Shown piece after piece: positions 48,892-57,735 of a stretch of 64,000 bases of DNA. The notes beneath the pieces were generated by a model. That model ran no database searches and was not told the origin of the DNA. It saw only the letters and a list, made by a program, of their open reading frames with translations. Numbering within the stretch: position 1 is the stretch's first letter; every line of letters starts with the position of its first letter. Origin of the DNA: Streptomyces hydrogenans (lineage in GTDB: Bacteria > Actinomycetota > Actinomycetes > Streptomycetales > Streptomycetaceae); NCBI RefSeq assembly GCF_014656075.1, contig NZ_BNBS01000023.1:19108-83107 (forward strand). Direction: 5' to 3'. The translations under genes and the position numbers were made by a program.

Positions 48892-49521
48892 GTGGCGAAT
48901 CATCAGGACGAGACGAGGACGGCCTACGACGGAGTCGTCGAGCTGTACGCATCGCTGTTCGCGAACCGGCTGGAGTCACAGCCGTTCGCCCGGGCCATGA
49001 TCGGCACCTTCGCCGAACTGGTGCGCGCGACGGGCAACCCGCGGGCCGTGGACGTCGGCTGCGGGCCCGGCCATCTGACAGCGATGCTCAACGAACTGGG
49101 CCTGGACGCCTTCGGACTCGACCTCTCCCCCGGCATGATCGACCACGCCCGGCGGGCCCACCCGGAGCTGCGCTTCCAGGAGGCCCGGATGGAGTCCCTG
49201 CCGGTCGAGGACGGCGCGCTCGGCGGCGTACTCGCCCACTACTCGATGATCCACACGCCTCCGGACGAACTGCCGGAGCTGCTCGCCGAGCAGGTACGCG
49301 TCCTGGCGCCGGGTGGCCTGTTCCTGGTCTCCTTCTTCGGAACCGACGGACCGGAGCCGGTTCGCTTCGACCACAAGGTGACACCGGCCTACAGCTGGCC
49401 CGCGGACCACCTCGCCGACCTGCTGACCGACGCCGGCCTCACCCCCTTCGCGCGACTGCTCCACGACCCCGCCTCCGAACGGGGCTTCCTCGACGCCCAC
49501 TTGCTGGCCCGCCGTCCCTAG
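48892..49521 (+). CDS. SAM-dependent methyltransferase (class I)
   Basis: 209 aa, GTG start. SAM motif I AVDVGCGPGHLTAML, motif post-I FGLDLSPGMI, and the later VLAHYSMIHTPPDELPELLAEQVRVLAPGGLFLVSFFG with the PGG turn are all in place. Small-molecule or ubiquinone-type family. A TATAGA sequence 8 bp before the GTG suggests a leaderless transcript. The frame upstream of 48892 is not coding-like. Confidence 0.82.
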   Translation: MANHQDETRTAYDGVVELYASLFANRLESQPFARAMIGTFAELVRATGNPRAVDVGCGPGHLTAMLNELGLDAFGLDLSPGMIDHARRAHPELRFQEARMESLPVEDGALGGVLAHYSMIHTPPDELPELLAEQVRVLAPGGLFLVSFFGTDGPEPVRFDHKVTPAYSWPADHLADLLTDAGLTPFARLLHDPASERGFLDAHLLARRP

Positions 49522-49617
49522 GCGCGCCCCTGATCGGCCGGTAGCAGCGGCTCGATCCGACCCGATCAGGGGTGGACCCGTCGGGAAATCAGCGGGTTCT
49601 GGCCGGACTGCCGCTGA

Positions 49618-49704
49618 TACGGAAACGGTCCGCACCCGTTCGGCACCGTCCTCACCCTGCCCGAACCCTTCGGGCTCGATCTCGACACCAGCGACCTCAG
49701 CTGA
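49618..49704 (+). pseudogene. 3' remnant of an Uma2-family endonuclease gene
   Basis: An isolated frame encodes YGNGPHPFGTVLTLPEPFGL then DLDTSDLS and a stop. This is the conserved C-terminal end of Uma2 (DUF820) proteins, which end in ...LPEPFGLxLDTSxL. No upstream domain is present (a stop precedes it), so only a fragment is left. Confidence 0.5.
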
Positions 49705-49915
49705 TCAGAGCACGAGAAGTGCCGGAAGGCTCCTCGACGGCATCCCGCTGCTCCGGCCTCACCGGACGCGTGGAGGGCGGGGCAGTCCCGACCTTCCAGA
49801 TATCCGGGGCCGACGTCCGCGTCCGGAGCGTGATCCGTGTGTGACAGGGTGAGCGGTCGGTGAGTACGGGAAGGCGAGTCGCCGTCCCTGAGAACGAGGG
49901 TTCAGGGAGCGGTAC

Positions 49916-52033
49916 GTGAGGAAGTCCGGTGGCGGCCCGGTGGAGCGTTCGGACCTGGCTCTGGTGTCGGAGTGGTGGCGGGGGCTCGGGGGTGAGGGCT
50001 TCGTCGTGCTGCCGCCTCCGAACCGTGGCCGGTACACGCAGTCGGACGGTCACGAGGACGCGGCCGAGCTGGTGGCGCGTCGCGGTCTCGAGGGGCCCGT
50101 CTCGTTCGCGTACTGGCACTGGCAGTCGCACGGACGGGCCTTCGACCGGGCCGGCGCGCTGAAGGGCGAACTGCTGCTGCACTGGGGCGGCGAGCACGCG
50201 GTCGTCGCCGCCGGGCTCGGGGACGGACCGGCCGGGTTCCGCGTCGTCGACGGCGGGCCGCGGGGCGCGTTCGTCCTGGACCTGGTCACGCGGCGGGACG
50301 CGGCGGGCCTGCCCGATCCCGCAGACCGTGCCGGGGTGCGGCAGTTCCTCGACGCGCTCGACGCTCCCGTGGACCGCGGCGCCCCCTCCCTCCGGTACCG
50401 GCCGCTGTCCGCCGGCGAGTCGGCCTGGCTGCACGAGCGGCTCGACGGACCCCTGGACCTCGCCGCCGTCACCCGCTGCGCGGTGGCGCTGGAGCGGCGG
50501 AACGGGCTCACTCCCGAGGAGGCCCGGCGACTTCTGGACGCGTGGCGAGCGGAGTACGCGGGGCGGCCCGAGAAGTGGACCGGCTGGCGGGAGCTGCTGC
50601 ACGCGCTGCTGCGCCACGAGTGCGAGGCCGCGTGGGAGACGGTCGCCGCCCTCGGCCCGGCCGCCGCGAGCGTCGTCGCCGAGGTGCCGTCCGCGCGCGG
50701 CCTGGACGTCGTGCGGGCCTGGGCGCTCGCGGGAGAAGCCACGGCCGTCTCCGCGTGGCTGGCGTCCCACCGGGCCCTGCACGAGCCGGACACGGTACGG
50801 GCCGTGGTCGCTCTCGCGGGAGAGATCGCCGCCGAGAACGCGCCGGAGAGCGCCCTGCGCGGCCTGTGCATCGCGCTGCTCGGGGCCGTCACCCGGGACT
50901 GGCGGCGGGAGACGGGCGCGGGGGCGCTCGCCGGACGGTCCTACGCGGACCTCGCGGCGGTCCGCCTCGCCACCGACGAACGGCTGCCGCGCGCCCTCCG
51001 CGTCCTCGTCGCTGCACACGTCCGCGAGCGGGTGGAACTCGTACGCGAACAGCTCCAGGAGCCGGGATTCTCCCTCGCCGACGTAGGTGCGGGCGTGGAC
51101 GGCGGTGCCGGTTCCGGCTCCGGGTCCGGTTCCGGTGTCACGGCGGTCGTCACCGACCAGGCGGCCGCACGGGCCGCGCTCGATCGGTACGAGGCAGCGG
51201 CGGACGGGCTCCTGTCCGGCACCGGGCCCGACCTCACCGCGTACGAGGGCACGCTGAGCCGGGTGTGGGAGCGCTACCGGACGCTCACGGACGCGGACGA
51301 ACGCTGGCTGCGGGAACGGATCGCCGACCCGGCCACCGGCCTCCAGGGGCTCGGCTTCTGCCTGGAACTGCTCTACGCCCACGGCCTCGCGGGCCCGGCG
51401 GAGGTCGACGCACTGGTGCCGCGCCGGTGGAAGGACCTCACCAAGAAGTACCGGACGACGTACACCGAATGGCGCCATCCCCTCGTCACCCTGACCTGTC
51501 TCGCGCTCGACCTGGGGCATCCGGCCTCGACCCGGCTGGTCGCCTGGTGGGAGGGGCCGCGGCCGGTCTGGAAGGACGAGCTGCGGCTGCTCACGCGCCT
51601 GGGCGCGCCGGACGAGGCCAAGGCGGCCGAGCTGTGGGAGTTCGTGGCCTCCGGCGCTCACGACGTGGGCCACCTGATGACCTGGGTACTGCTCCGGGCC
51701 CGGCTGGACGGGGAACACCCACTGGCCGTGGCCGACCGGCTGCTCGGCACCCCGGGGATCCGCGAACACACCCTGCACCAGGTCCTCATCGGCGTGGCCG
51801 ACCCCGGTCAGCCGCTCTGGCACTACGCCCTGGACGTCCGCAGCCGGGGCTGGTGGCGGCGCGCGGTGGAGGTGGCCGAGCACCCCGGTCTCTCCCCCGA
51901 GGCCCGCGCGGTGGGCCTGCGGGCGGCCCGGGGGCATCACCTCGTCAGGTACCCGGACCAGCTGAACCCCGTACCGACCCGGGCGGAGCGCGCCGCGGCC
52001 CTGGAGTGGGTCGAGCGGCACCACGACCAGTGA
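49916..52033 (+). CDS. Large uncharacterised helical protein, 705 aa
   Basis: GTG start after AGGGAGCGG. Long, soluble, strongly helical, with many Trp-centred segments (EWWRGLGG, FAYWHWQSHGRAFDRAG, WTGWRELLHALLRHECEAAWETVA, KYRTTYTEWRHPLVTLTC). A Gly/Ser linker (GAGSGSGSGSG) near residue 400 divides two halves. There is no signal peptide or membrane segment, no P-loop and no nuclease signature, so the family is unknown. It may be an alpha-solenoid scaffold. Confidence 0.65.
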   Translation: MRKSGGGPVERSDLALVSEWWRGLGGEGFVVLPPPNRGRYTQSDGHEDAAELVARRGLEGPVSFAYWHWQSHGRAFDRAGALKGELLLHWGGEHAVVAAGLGDGPAGFRVVDGGPRGAFVLDLVTRRDAAGLPDPADRAGVRQFLDALDAPVDRGAPSLRYRPLSAGESAWLHERLDGPLDLAAVTRCAVALERRNGLTPEEARRLLDAWRAEYAGRPEKWTGWRELLHALLRHECEAAWETVAALGPAAASVVAEVPSARGLDVVRAWALAGEATAVSAWLASHRALHEPDTVRAVVALAGEIAAENAPESALRGLCIALLGAVTRDWRRETGAGALAGRSYADLAAVRLATDERLPRALRVLVAAHVRERVELVREQLQEPGFSLADVGAGVDGGAGSGSGSGSGVTAVVTDQAAARAALDRYEAAADGLLSGTGPDLTAYEGTLSRVWERYRTLTDADERWLRERIADPATGLQGLGFCLELLYAHGLAGPAEVDALVPRRWKDLTKKYRTTYTEWRHPLVTLTCLALDLGHPASTRLVAWWEGPRPVWKDELRLLTRLGAPDEAKAAELWEFVASGAHDVGHLMTWVLLRARLDGEHPLAVADRLLGTPGIREHTLHQVLIGVADPGQPLWHYALDVRSRGWWRRAVEVAEHPGLSPEARAVGLRAARGHHLVRYPDQLNPVPTRAERAAALEWVERHHDQ

Positions 52034-52216
52034 GGGCGGCGAAGGACGGGGGTGGGAGTGCGAAAGGCCGTACGTCCTCGGGGTGAACGTACGCGATACC
52101 GGCAGCGGGGACCGATCGTGGTGGGTGCTGGTGCCCCTGCACGGCCCGGTCGGAGGGGTCGGGATCGGCCCGGGGGTCCGCCGCGCAACTCGTCGTCCCC
52201 GTCCCGCCGTGACCCG

Positions 52217-52271
52217 CCCGTTTGAACGGGCTCTCCGGGCGCCAGGCTCCGTAGGGACGCCTGACGGAGCC
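52217..52271 (+). promoter_or_regulatory. Two hairpins upstream of the dioxygenase gene
   Basis: CCCGTT-TG-AACGGG (52217-52230) and GGCTCCGT-N11-ACGGAGCC (52245-52271) lie between the 705-aa gene and the dioxygenase start at 52305. They could form a regulatory leader or a terminator of the upstream gene. No known riboswitch pattern was recognised. Confidence 0.35.
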
Positions 52272-52304
52272 CGGCGTCCGCCCGCGCGCGTGAGGAGGCA
52301 CATC

Positions 52305-53153
52305 GTGGACGGACCGAGCCCTGCCCTCGAACCCCGGGCGTGGACCCCGGCGACCCTCCGCACGGAGGAGTGGCTGCTGACCGCACCGGCCTCGGGTACC
52401 ACCGCCCCCGCGACCGCGGTCGACGCCATGCTCCATCGCGGCCCCGGCTTCGCGGTGCTGCGCGGCGTGGACCTCGACGGCCGCGACGACCGGGAATGCG
52501 TCGGCCGGTGCGCCGACCTCGTCGCGCTGCTGCGGGGCCCCGTCGGCGGCCGCCTCCACCGTTCGGCCAACGAGCTCCTCACCGCTGCCACCGCCCCGGC
52601 CGTCCACCCGAGCGGGCCGGGCACACCCGGGGCGGAGCGCTCACCCGAGGGGGACCTCCTCACCCTCCCGCCGCACATGGACCGGGGCGAAGGCCCGACC
52701 CCGCCGCACGTCCTCGCGCTGCTCTGCGTCCGGCCGGCCGCCGAGGGCGGCGCGTCCCTCCTCGCCGCGGGCACCACCGTCCACAACCGCCTCCTCGCCG
52801 AAGACCCGGCGGCGCTGCGCGAGTTGTACGGTGACTTCCGCTTCGGCCGCGGCGCCGGGTTCGACCGCGTGCGGCCGGTCTTCCGCCGCGACGACGACAC
52901 CCTCGGCGTCCACTACAACCGCTACTGGATCGACCGGGGCCAGGACGAGACCGGTACGCCGCACCCGCCCGCCCGGCGCCACGCCCTCGACTCCATGGAC
53001 CGCCTCCTCGCCGACCCCGGCACCGTCCTGCGCCTCCCCCTGCGCCGCGGCGACCTGCTCCTCGTCAACAACGACGCCGTCCTGCACGGCAGAACCCCCT
53101 TCCAGGACACCGACACGACCCGCCGCCGCTACGCACGCGTCTGGGCCGACTGA
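52305..53153 (+). CDS. TauD/TfdA-like Fe(II)/2-oxoglutarate dioxygenase
   Basis: 282 aa. The iron triad is visible: H124-x-D126 in PHMDRGEG and H261 in NNDAVLHGRTPF; the 2OG-binding Arg is in RRRYARVW near residues 274-276. The middle HVLALLCVRPAAEGGASLLA and the short RG-x-x-L-L-L-x-NN-D strand match the TauD superfamily, closest to clavaminate-synthase/asparagine-oxygenase-like members by the HxDxGEG context. Hydroxylates an unknown small molecule. GTG start with GAGGAGG at ideal distance. Confidence 0.8.
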   Translation: MDGPSPALEPRAWTPATLRTEEWLLTAPASGTTAPATAVDAMLHRGPGFAVLRGVDLDGRDDRECVGRCADLVALLRGPVGGRLHRSANELLTAATAPAVHPSGPGTPGAERSPEGDLLTLPPHMDRGEGPTPPHVLALLCVRPAAEGGASLLAAGTTVHNRLLAEDPAALRELYGDFRFGRGAGFDRVRPVFRRDDDTLGVHYNRYWIDRGQDETGTPHPPARRHALDSMDRLLADPGTVLRLPLRRGDLLLVNNDAVLHGRTPFQDTDTTRRRYARVWAD

Positions 53154-53228
53154 CGCCCCCCGCGGGCGACACCGGGCAGGTCGGGCCGCTCGTGCGCGCC
53201 GCGTCACCGCGTGCCGTGCCGGTCGGAC

Positions 53229-53993
53229 TCAGCCCCAGTCCTGCAGCTGCCGGAGCAGGCCGGCGTCGCCCTCCGTCCGCAGTGGGCCGGCCGGGATGCG
53301 CATGTACATGAGCAGGGCCATCTCGCTCGCCGTGCCGTAGACGGCGGCGGTGGGCTTGCTGCCGGCGGCCTCCGCCGCGGTGAGGCGGGTGAAGCGGGAA
53401 CCGGTGGCGTCCACCGTCTGGCGCCAGGAGCCGGCCTCGGCCGCGTGGTAGTCCATGGTGGCGGGCTCGCCCGGCCACGGGACCGTGCCGGTGCAGACGG
53501 TGGCGAGGAACTCCTCGATGGCGTCGGCCGCCTCGGCCGTCGGCAGCTCCTGCGGGGTACCGGAGGCCAGCTGGGCGTCGTAGGTGTGGATCAGCGACTC
53601 CGGGACGCGGCGGCGGGCCACGGCGGCCACCGTGTGCGGCGAGGCCAGCGGCTCCCACCAGGCCCAGCAACCCCGGTCCGGGCCGGCCTCGCGGAGAGCG
53701 GTGAGCAGCTGCTCCGTCGAGTCGGCCAGCCAGGCGATGAGGGCCTCGCGTTCCCTGGGCGCCGCCAGCCCGTCCTTGCTCGGCCGCTCGTCGCCCGGCG
53801 CGGTGTTCAGCACGATGTAGGCCCAGAAGCGGTCCCCCTCACTGAGGTGGTTCGCCAGGTCGTACAGCGTCCAGCCCGGGCAGGACGGGACGTCGGCGTC
53901 GAGGTCGGGGGCCGCGGCGACGGCGGCGCGAAACGCGGCGGACCGTTCGTCGATCATCCGCAGCAGGGCGGGGAAGGAGAGATGCTCAGACAC
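53229..53993 (-). CDS. MDMPI-family (mycothiol-dependent maleylpyruvate isomerase-like) protein
   Basis: 254 aa. Opens LLRMIDERSAAFRAAVAAAPDLDADVPSCPGWTLYDLANHLSEGDRFW, the MDMPI N-terminal pattern (CPGW-x-x-x-D-L-x-x-H-L), has VPESLIHTYDAQLASG for the metal site and a C-terminal region for the second domain. Members are thiol-dependent transferases. The gene stands alone between the dioxygenase and an orphan gene. Confidence 0.8.
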   Translation of the reverse strand: MSEHLSFPALLRMIDERSAAFRAAVAAAPDLDADVPSCPGWTLYDLANHLSEGDRFWAYIVLNTAPGDERPSKDGLAAPREREALIAWLADSTEQLLTALREAGPDRGCWAWWEPLASPHTVAAVARRRVPESLIHTYDAQLASGTPQELPTAEAADAIEEFLATVCTGTVPWPGEPATMDYHAAEAGSWRQTVDATGSRFTRLTAAEAAGSKPTAAVYGTASEMALLMYMRIPAGPLRTEGDAGLLRQLQDWG

Positions 53994-54142
53994 GCGGACC
54001 TTCTATCACCCGGACCGGGACTCTCGCACTCGATTAAGATCGCACAGCACGCCTGCGGGCGGTGATCGCCTCGGACCCGGGATCGCTCCCGAGACCGCAC
54101 CGTAGGGTGACTCGTCGAGATCTCCGCTTCGAAAGAAGAGTC

Positions 54143-54592
54143 ATGCCCCGCAAGACGGCGGCTGCCCTCCGGCTGGACGCTGTCTGCCGGTCGCACCTTC
54201 GGGAACACCCGCGCCGGTCTTCGCCTTTCTCAGCCTCTACGCGTCGTCAGGTGGCCCGGTTCGAGGCCGAACGCGGTCTGCCCGTCCTGGCGCTCGAGCA
54301 GGCCGTCCGTTGCTGGCGGGGCTTCGTGCGGCGTCCGGGACGGCCGCTGTATCTTCCCGCTCCGCATCTGCCCGGCTTCGACATCTGGGACGACCGCATG
54401 CTGATCGAGTGGGCCATCGGCGCCCTCGGCAGGCGAGCGGGCCGGGAGGTCGCGCCGGCCGTCGAGGGCGCCGACGCCGCGTTCCTGGCACGTACCCTGC
54501 CCGACCCGCACGCTCCGGACGGCTGGCCGTGGTGGCGTCGCAGGTGCCAGGACCTGGGCGACCTCATGCACGTTCCCTCGCAGGCGGCCTGA
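54143..54592 (+). CDS. Hypothetical protein, 149 aa
   Basis: MPRKTAAALRLDAVCRSHLREHPRRSSPFSASTRRQVARFEAERGL, then WRGFVRRPGRPLYLPAPHLPGFDIWDDRMLIEWAIGALGRRAGREV, AAFLARTLPDP. Basic N-terminus and helical end. No domain recognised. Start chosen at 54143 with AAGAAGAG. Followed by a strong terminator. Confidence 0.55.
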   Translation: MPRKTAAALRLDAVCRSHLREHPRRSSPFSASTRRQVARFEAERGLPVLALEQAVRCWRGFVRRPGRPLYLPAPHLPGFDIWDDRMLIEWAIGALGRRAGREVAPAVEGADAAFLARTLPDPHAPDGWPWWRRRCQDLGDLMHVPSQAA

Positions 54593-54649
54593 TCGCGCCT
54601 GGGGGCTGGACCCTGACGGGCCGTCCCTCCGACTCCGGTGGAAGCGCCG

Positions 54650-54684
54650 CTCTTCCGCGAGCGGGGATTCCGCTCGCGGAAGAG
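54650..54684. terminator. Perfect 15-bp hairpin terminator
   Basis: CTCTTCCGCGAGCGG-GGATT-CCGCTCGCGGAAGAG. It lies just after the 149-aa gene and before the minus-strand SH3-like remnant, so probably works in both directions. Confidence 0.78.
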
Positions 54685-54708
54685 AGGGGTGACCGTGGTG
54701 CTGTGGGG

Positions 54709-54903
54709 TCAGCAGCGCTTGAGGGCTCCGCTGTTGGACAGGTTGCCGTCGTAGATCCAGCCGTTGATCTGCGTGCCGTCGATCCGGGCGTGGGTCCAGG
54801 GGGTGCAGCCGGGACCGCCGGTGCGGCGGGCCGTCTGACACACCGTGACGCCAAGGGGAGGCTCGGGACGCGATACGTGAACCGCTGGGGTGACACCTCA
54901 GGT
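54709..54903 (-). pseudogene. C-terminal remnant of a secreted SH3-like protein
   Basis: The frame reads TVCQTARRTGGPGCTPWTHA, then RIDGTQINGWIYDGNLSNSG and ALKRC before the stop, resembling the last part of bacterial SH3-type domains (CQ....G....W.rid...nGWiyD..L). A stop lies directly upstream and no start or signal peptide exists, so only the end of the gene is left. Confidence 0.45.
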
Positions 54904-54990
54904 CCCGCACCGCACCAGGGCGGCCGAGTCGAGCAGGCGGCGGCTGACCGGGACTGACGGGCGGGGCCGGGCCGGGGCTTCGGGCTCGGT

Positions 54991-55368
54991 TCAGAGAGTG
55001 AGGCAGATCGGCCCATAGGTGCCGCAGAAGTGGCAGTCACAGGTGGTCAGGGAGTTCGCCTCGCAATGGGCCGTCGGCCAGAAGCGGGACGCACAAGGAC
55101 CCGGGTCGAGCGGCGTCTCATCGGGCGGCACCGTCCGGTCGCATTCGATGCAGCGGACGGCCGCAGGTACACCGGAGTCCCTCAGGCGTCGGGCCACGGC
55201 GACGACCGCGCCGAGCGAGGAGTCCTCCAGAACGGTCGCGGGGGTGTTGCCCAGGAGGAGTTTGCTCCGCCACAGGCTGAGTCCGGTCACCGCCGCGACG
55301 GCTCGCAAGGCCTGCGGCCCTCCGTCTCCGGACTCCGTCACCTGTACGGCGAACGCCGGGGCCTCCAT
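54991..55368 (-). CDS. Ribosomal L7/L12 C-terminal-like fold protein with Cys cluster
   Basis: 125 aa. Residues 5-75 fit the L7/L12 C-terminal fold: FAVQVTESGDGGPQALRAVAAVTGLSLWRSKLLLGNTPATVLEDSS, then AVARRLRDSGVPAAVRC. The end is Cys-rich (CIECDRT, CDCHFCGTYGPIC), likely a zinc site. Not ribosomal; such stand-alone copies occur in Streptomyces. Start ATG 55368 has GGAGGGAG. Confidence 0.65.
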   Translation of the reverse strand: MEAPAFAVQVTESGDGGPQALRAVAAVTGLSLWRSKLLLGNTPATVLEDSSLGAVVAVARRLRDSGVPAAVRCIECDRTVPPDETPLDPGPCASRFWPTAHCEANSLTTCDCHFCGTYGPICLTL

Positions 55369-55441
55369 GGTCGGGTCTCCCTCCGCGGCGAAACGGTCGG
55401 CTTGAGTATGTCGACGGGTCGAGCCCTCGGCCCACCGCTTT

Positions 55442-56917
55442 TCACCCTCGGTCGCCCTGCACCGGAGCGTCCCCGAAGGCCGGGGCCTCCCTCGGGAGCG
55501 CACGTGCCGCCTCCGTCGGAGACGGTGCCGTGGGATGGGACCCGGTCAGCCAGAGGCCGGTGACGGCGGCGGTGACCAGGGTGACGGCTCCGGCCGCGAA
55601 GAAGGCGTTGTCGATGCCCGTCTCGAAGGAGGCGCCGCCGGCCTGGCGCGAGCGGACGATGGCTCCGAGCACCGCCACGCCGAGCACCGCGCCGATCTGG
55701 CGGGTGGTGCTGCTGACGCCGGAGGCGAGGCCGCCTTCCTGCGGGGTGACGGACTGGATGGCGGCGCCGGTCAGCGGGGACAGGGTCAGGGCGAAGCCGA
55801 CGCCGACGGCCGCCAGGCGCCACCAGACGTTTCCGTACGCGGTGTCGGCCTGCACCGTGCCCAGCGTCAGCAGGCCCAGGCCGGCCAGGGCCAGGCCGCT
55901 GGTGGCCACGACGCGGAAGCCGTGTCGGGCGGCGAGCCGGCCCGCGTACGGGCTGACGAGCACCATGGCGAGGGTGACGGGGAGGGTCTGCAGGCCGGCG
56001 CGCAGGATCGAGCTGCCCTGGACGTACACGAAGAACTGGGAGAAGAAGAACGACGAGCCCATGAGCGCGAACCCCACCACGGTCATGGCGGCGTTGGACA
56101 CGGTGAACAGGCGCTGCCGGAACAGCCGCAGGGGCAGCATCGGTGCGGAGCTGCGTGCTTCGACGACGACGAAGGCGGCGAGGAGGACCGCCGCGGCGGT
56201 GAAGCTTCCCAGGATGACCGGTGAGGTCCAGCCGACGGCGCCGCCCTCGATGAGCCCGTAGGCGAGTGCTCCCACCGCGAGGACGGACAGGACCGTCCCC
56301 GGGATGTCGATCGCGGGGGCGTTCGGGTTGCGGGACTCGTCGAGGTGGCGCCCGCCGACCAGCAGCAGGATCGCGCCGATGGGCAGATTGACCAGGAAGA
56401 TGGCGGGCCAGCCGAACGCCTCGGTCAGCACGCCGCCGGCCACGGGGCCGGCCGCCAGGCCGATGCCGCTGATGCCGGCCCACAGTCCGATCGCCTTGAC
56501 GCGTTCCTGCGGGACCGGGTGGGCGGAGGCGAGCAGGGCCAGCGAGGCCGGGCTGAGGGCCGCCGCGCCGACGCCCTGGAGCATCCGGCCGGCGACCAGC
56601 CATCCGGCCGAGGGCGCGAGGCTGCACAGCACCGACGCGACGGTGAAGACCGTCACGCCCGCCAGGTACACGCGTTTGCGTCCGAACCGGTCGGCGAAGA
56701 TGCCGCCGGACAGCAGGAGCATGGCGACCAGGAGCACGTACGCGTCGACGATCCATTGCAGGCCGGTCAGTTGCGTGTGCAGTCGGTGCTGCATGTCGGG
56801 CAGCGCCGCTCCGACGATCGTGTTGTCGAGCAGGACCATGAACTGGCCGAGGCAGGTCACGGTCAGCAGAACGGCCCGGCTCCTTCGCGTGCCTGCCGTC
56901 GGAAGCGATGCGGTCAT
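55442..56917 (-). CDS. DHA2-family drug efflux transporter (MFS, 14 TM)
   Basis: 491 aa with about 14 hydrophobic segments. Motifs: LDNTIVGAALP (D1), GGIFADRFGRKRVYLAG (motif A), AGRMLQGVGAAALSPASLALL (motif B) and GISGIGLAAGPVAGGVL (motif C), as in EmrB/QacA proton antiporters. Located in the membrane, exports toxic compounds or antibiotics. Start ATG 56917 after GGGGGACC. Divergent TetR (57069) with two operators in between is the likely control. Confidence 0.85.
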   Translation of the reverse strand: MTASLPTAGTRRSRAVLLTVTCLGQFMVLLDNTIVGAALPDMQHRLHTQLTGLQWIVDAYVLLVAMLLLSGGIFADRFGRKRVYLAGVTVFTVASVLCSLAPSAGWLVAGRMLQGVGAAALSPASLALLASAHPVPQERVKAIGLWAGISGIGLAAGPVAGGVLTEAFGWPAIFLVNLPIGAILLLVGGRHLDESRNPNAPAIDIPGTVLSVLAVGALAYGLIEGGAVGWTSPVILGSFTAAAVLLAAFVVVEARSSAPMLPLRLFRQRLFTVSNAAMTVVGFALMGSSFFFSQFFVYVQGSSILRAGLQTLPVTLAMVLVSPYAGRLAARHGFRVVATSGLALAGLGLLTLGTVQADTAYGNVWWRLAAVGVGFALTLSPLTGAAIQSVTPQEGGLASGVSSTTRQIGAVLGVAVLGAIVRSRQAGGASFETGIDNAFFAAGAVTLVTAAVTGLWLTGSHPTAPSPTEAARALPREAPAFGDAPVQGDRG

Positions 56918-56985
56918 GAAAGGTCCCCCTCGATCGGTGGGTGCGCCCCGGCTCGGTCGACGCGGGTGGCGGGACGGCCGAAGCT

Positions 56986-57010
56986 TTAAAGCAGCCATCG
57001 ACTGCGTTAG
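56986..57010. promoter_or_regulatory. TetR operator, copy 1
   Basis: TTAAAGCAG-N7-CTGCGTTAG, imperfect inverted repeat 9-7-9. A second site with the same layout lies 49 bp away at 57035-57059, next to the TetR start. Confidence 0.6.
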
Positions 57011-57034
57011 GAGACTGTAGGGAGGGTGGACACG

Positions 57035-57059
57035 TAAACGCAAGTCTCAGCTGCGTTAA
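57035..57059. promoter_or_regulatory. TetR operator, copy 2
   Basis: TAAACGCAA-N7-CTGCGTTAA, same 9-7-9 architecture as 56986-57010. It ends 10 bp before the TetR ATG at 57069, so binding would block transcription start or elongation of the regulator itself. Confidence 0.6.
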
Positions 57060-57068
57060 AGTGGGGGG

Positions 57069-57635
57069 ATGAATGAGCGACAGCCAGTCAGGCGGCCCGG
57101 CGGGCGCAGTGCCCGCGTCGCCGCGGAGGTGCACCAGGCCGTCACCGCCCTGATCAGCGAGCGCGGGTACGGCAACTTCACCGTCGGCGAGGTAGCGGCC
57201 CGCGCGGGCGTGGCCGACAGCAGCGTCTACCGCAGGTGGGGCAACCTGGAGGCCCTGCTGTCCGAGGTGGCGCTCACCCGCCTCAACGCGCGGTCGCCGA
57301 TGCCCGACACCGGCAGCCTCGCCGGCGACCTGCGGACGTACGCGGCCAACGTGGCGCGCGAGATCACCGGGCCCGACGGTCTGGCAGTGGTGCGCCTGGC
57401 CGTCGCCCTGTCGAGCGGGGGTCAGTCGGGCGAGCGGGCCGGTGACGACATCCGCGACGAGCGCATGCGGCAGCTGCAGTCCATGCTCGATCGCGCCCGC
57501 GAGCGCGGCGAGGACGCACCCGACGCGCTCGGCGTGCTGGACCACGTCCTGGCCCCGATGTACATCCGGGTCCTCTTCGGGATCGTCCCGCTCACCCCGG
57601 AATACGTCGACGGGCTGGTGGACCGGTTGCTGTGA
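57069..57635 (+). CDS. TetR/AcrR-family regulator of the efflux gene
   Basis: 188 aa. N-terminal HTH YGNFTVGEVAARAGVADSSVYRRWGNLEALLSE; the C-terminal part (LAVVRLAVALSSGG, LDHVLAPMYIRVLFGIVPLTPEYVDGLVDRLL) fits the TetR_C family seen with DHA2 pumps. ATG at 57069 lies 9 bp after GTGGGGGG. Divergent from the transporter gene; very likely its repressor. Confidence 0.85.
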   Translation: MNERQPVRRPGGRSARVAAEVHQAVTALISERGYGNFTVGEVAARAGVADSSVYRRWGNLEALLSEVALTRLNARSPMPDTGSLAGDLRTYAANVAREITGPDGLAVVRLAVALSSGGQSGERAGDDIRDERMRQLQSMLDRARERGEDAPDALGVLDHVLAPMYIRVLFGIVPLTPEYVDGLVDRLL

Positions 57636-57696
57636 CCCGGTCCGGCCCCCGAACCGACCACCTGGCGGGCCCCGGCCCGCCCCCTGGCCCGCCGGC

Positions 57697-57730
57697 GCTT
57701 CCCGTCCGCGCGGGGAGGCGGACGGGAAGC
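57697..57730. terminator. 13-bp hairpin between convergent genes
   Basis: GCTTCCCGTCCGC-N8-GCGGACGGGAAGC, a perfect stem between the TetR gene (stop 57635) and the convergent gene ending at 57736. Confidence 0.7.
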
Positions 57731-57735
57731 GGGGG

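Noticed and set aside
52217..52271. SAM-type or other known riboswitch upstream of the dioxygenase
   Set aside because: Two hairpins exist, but no conserved riboswitch core was recognised, so only a generic regulatory region is listed.
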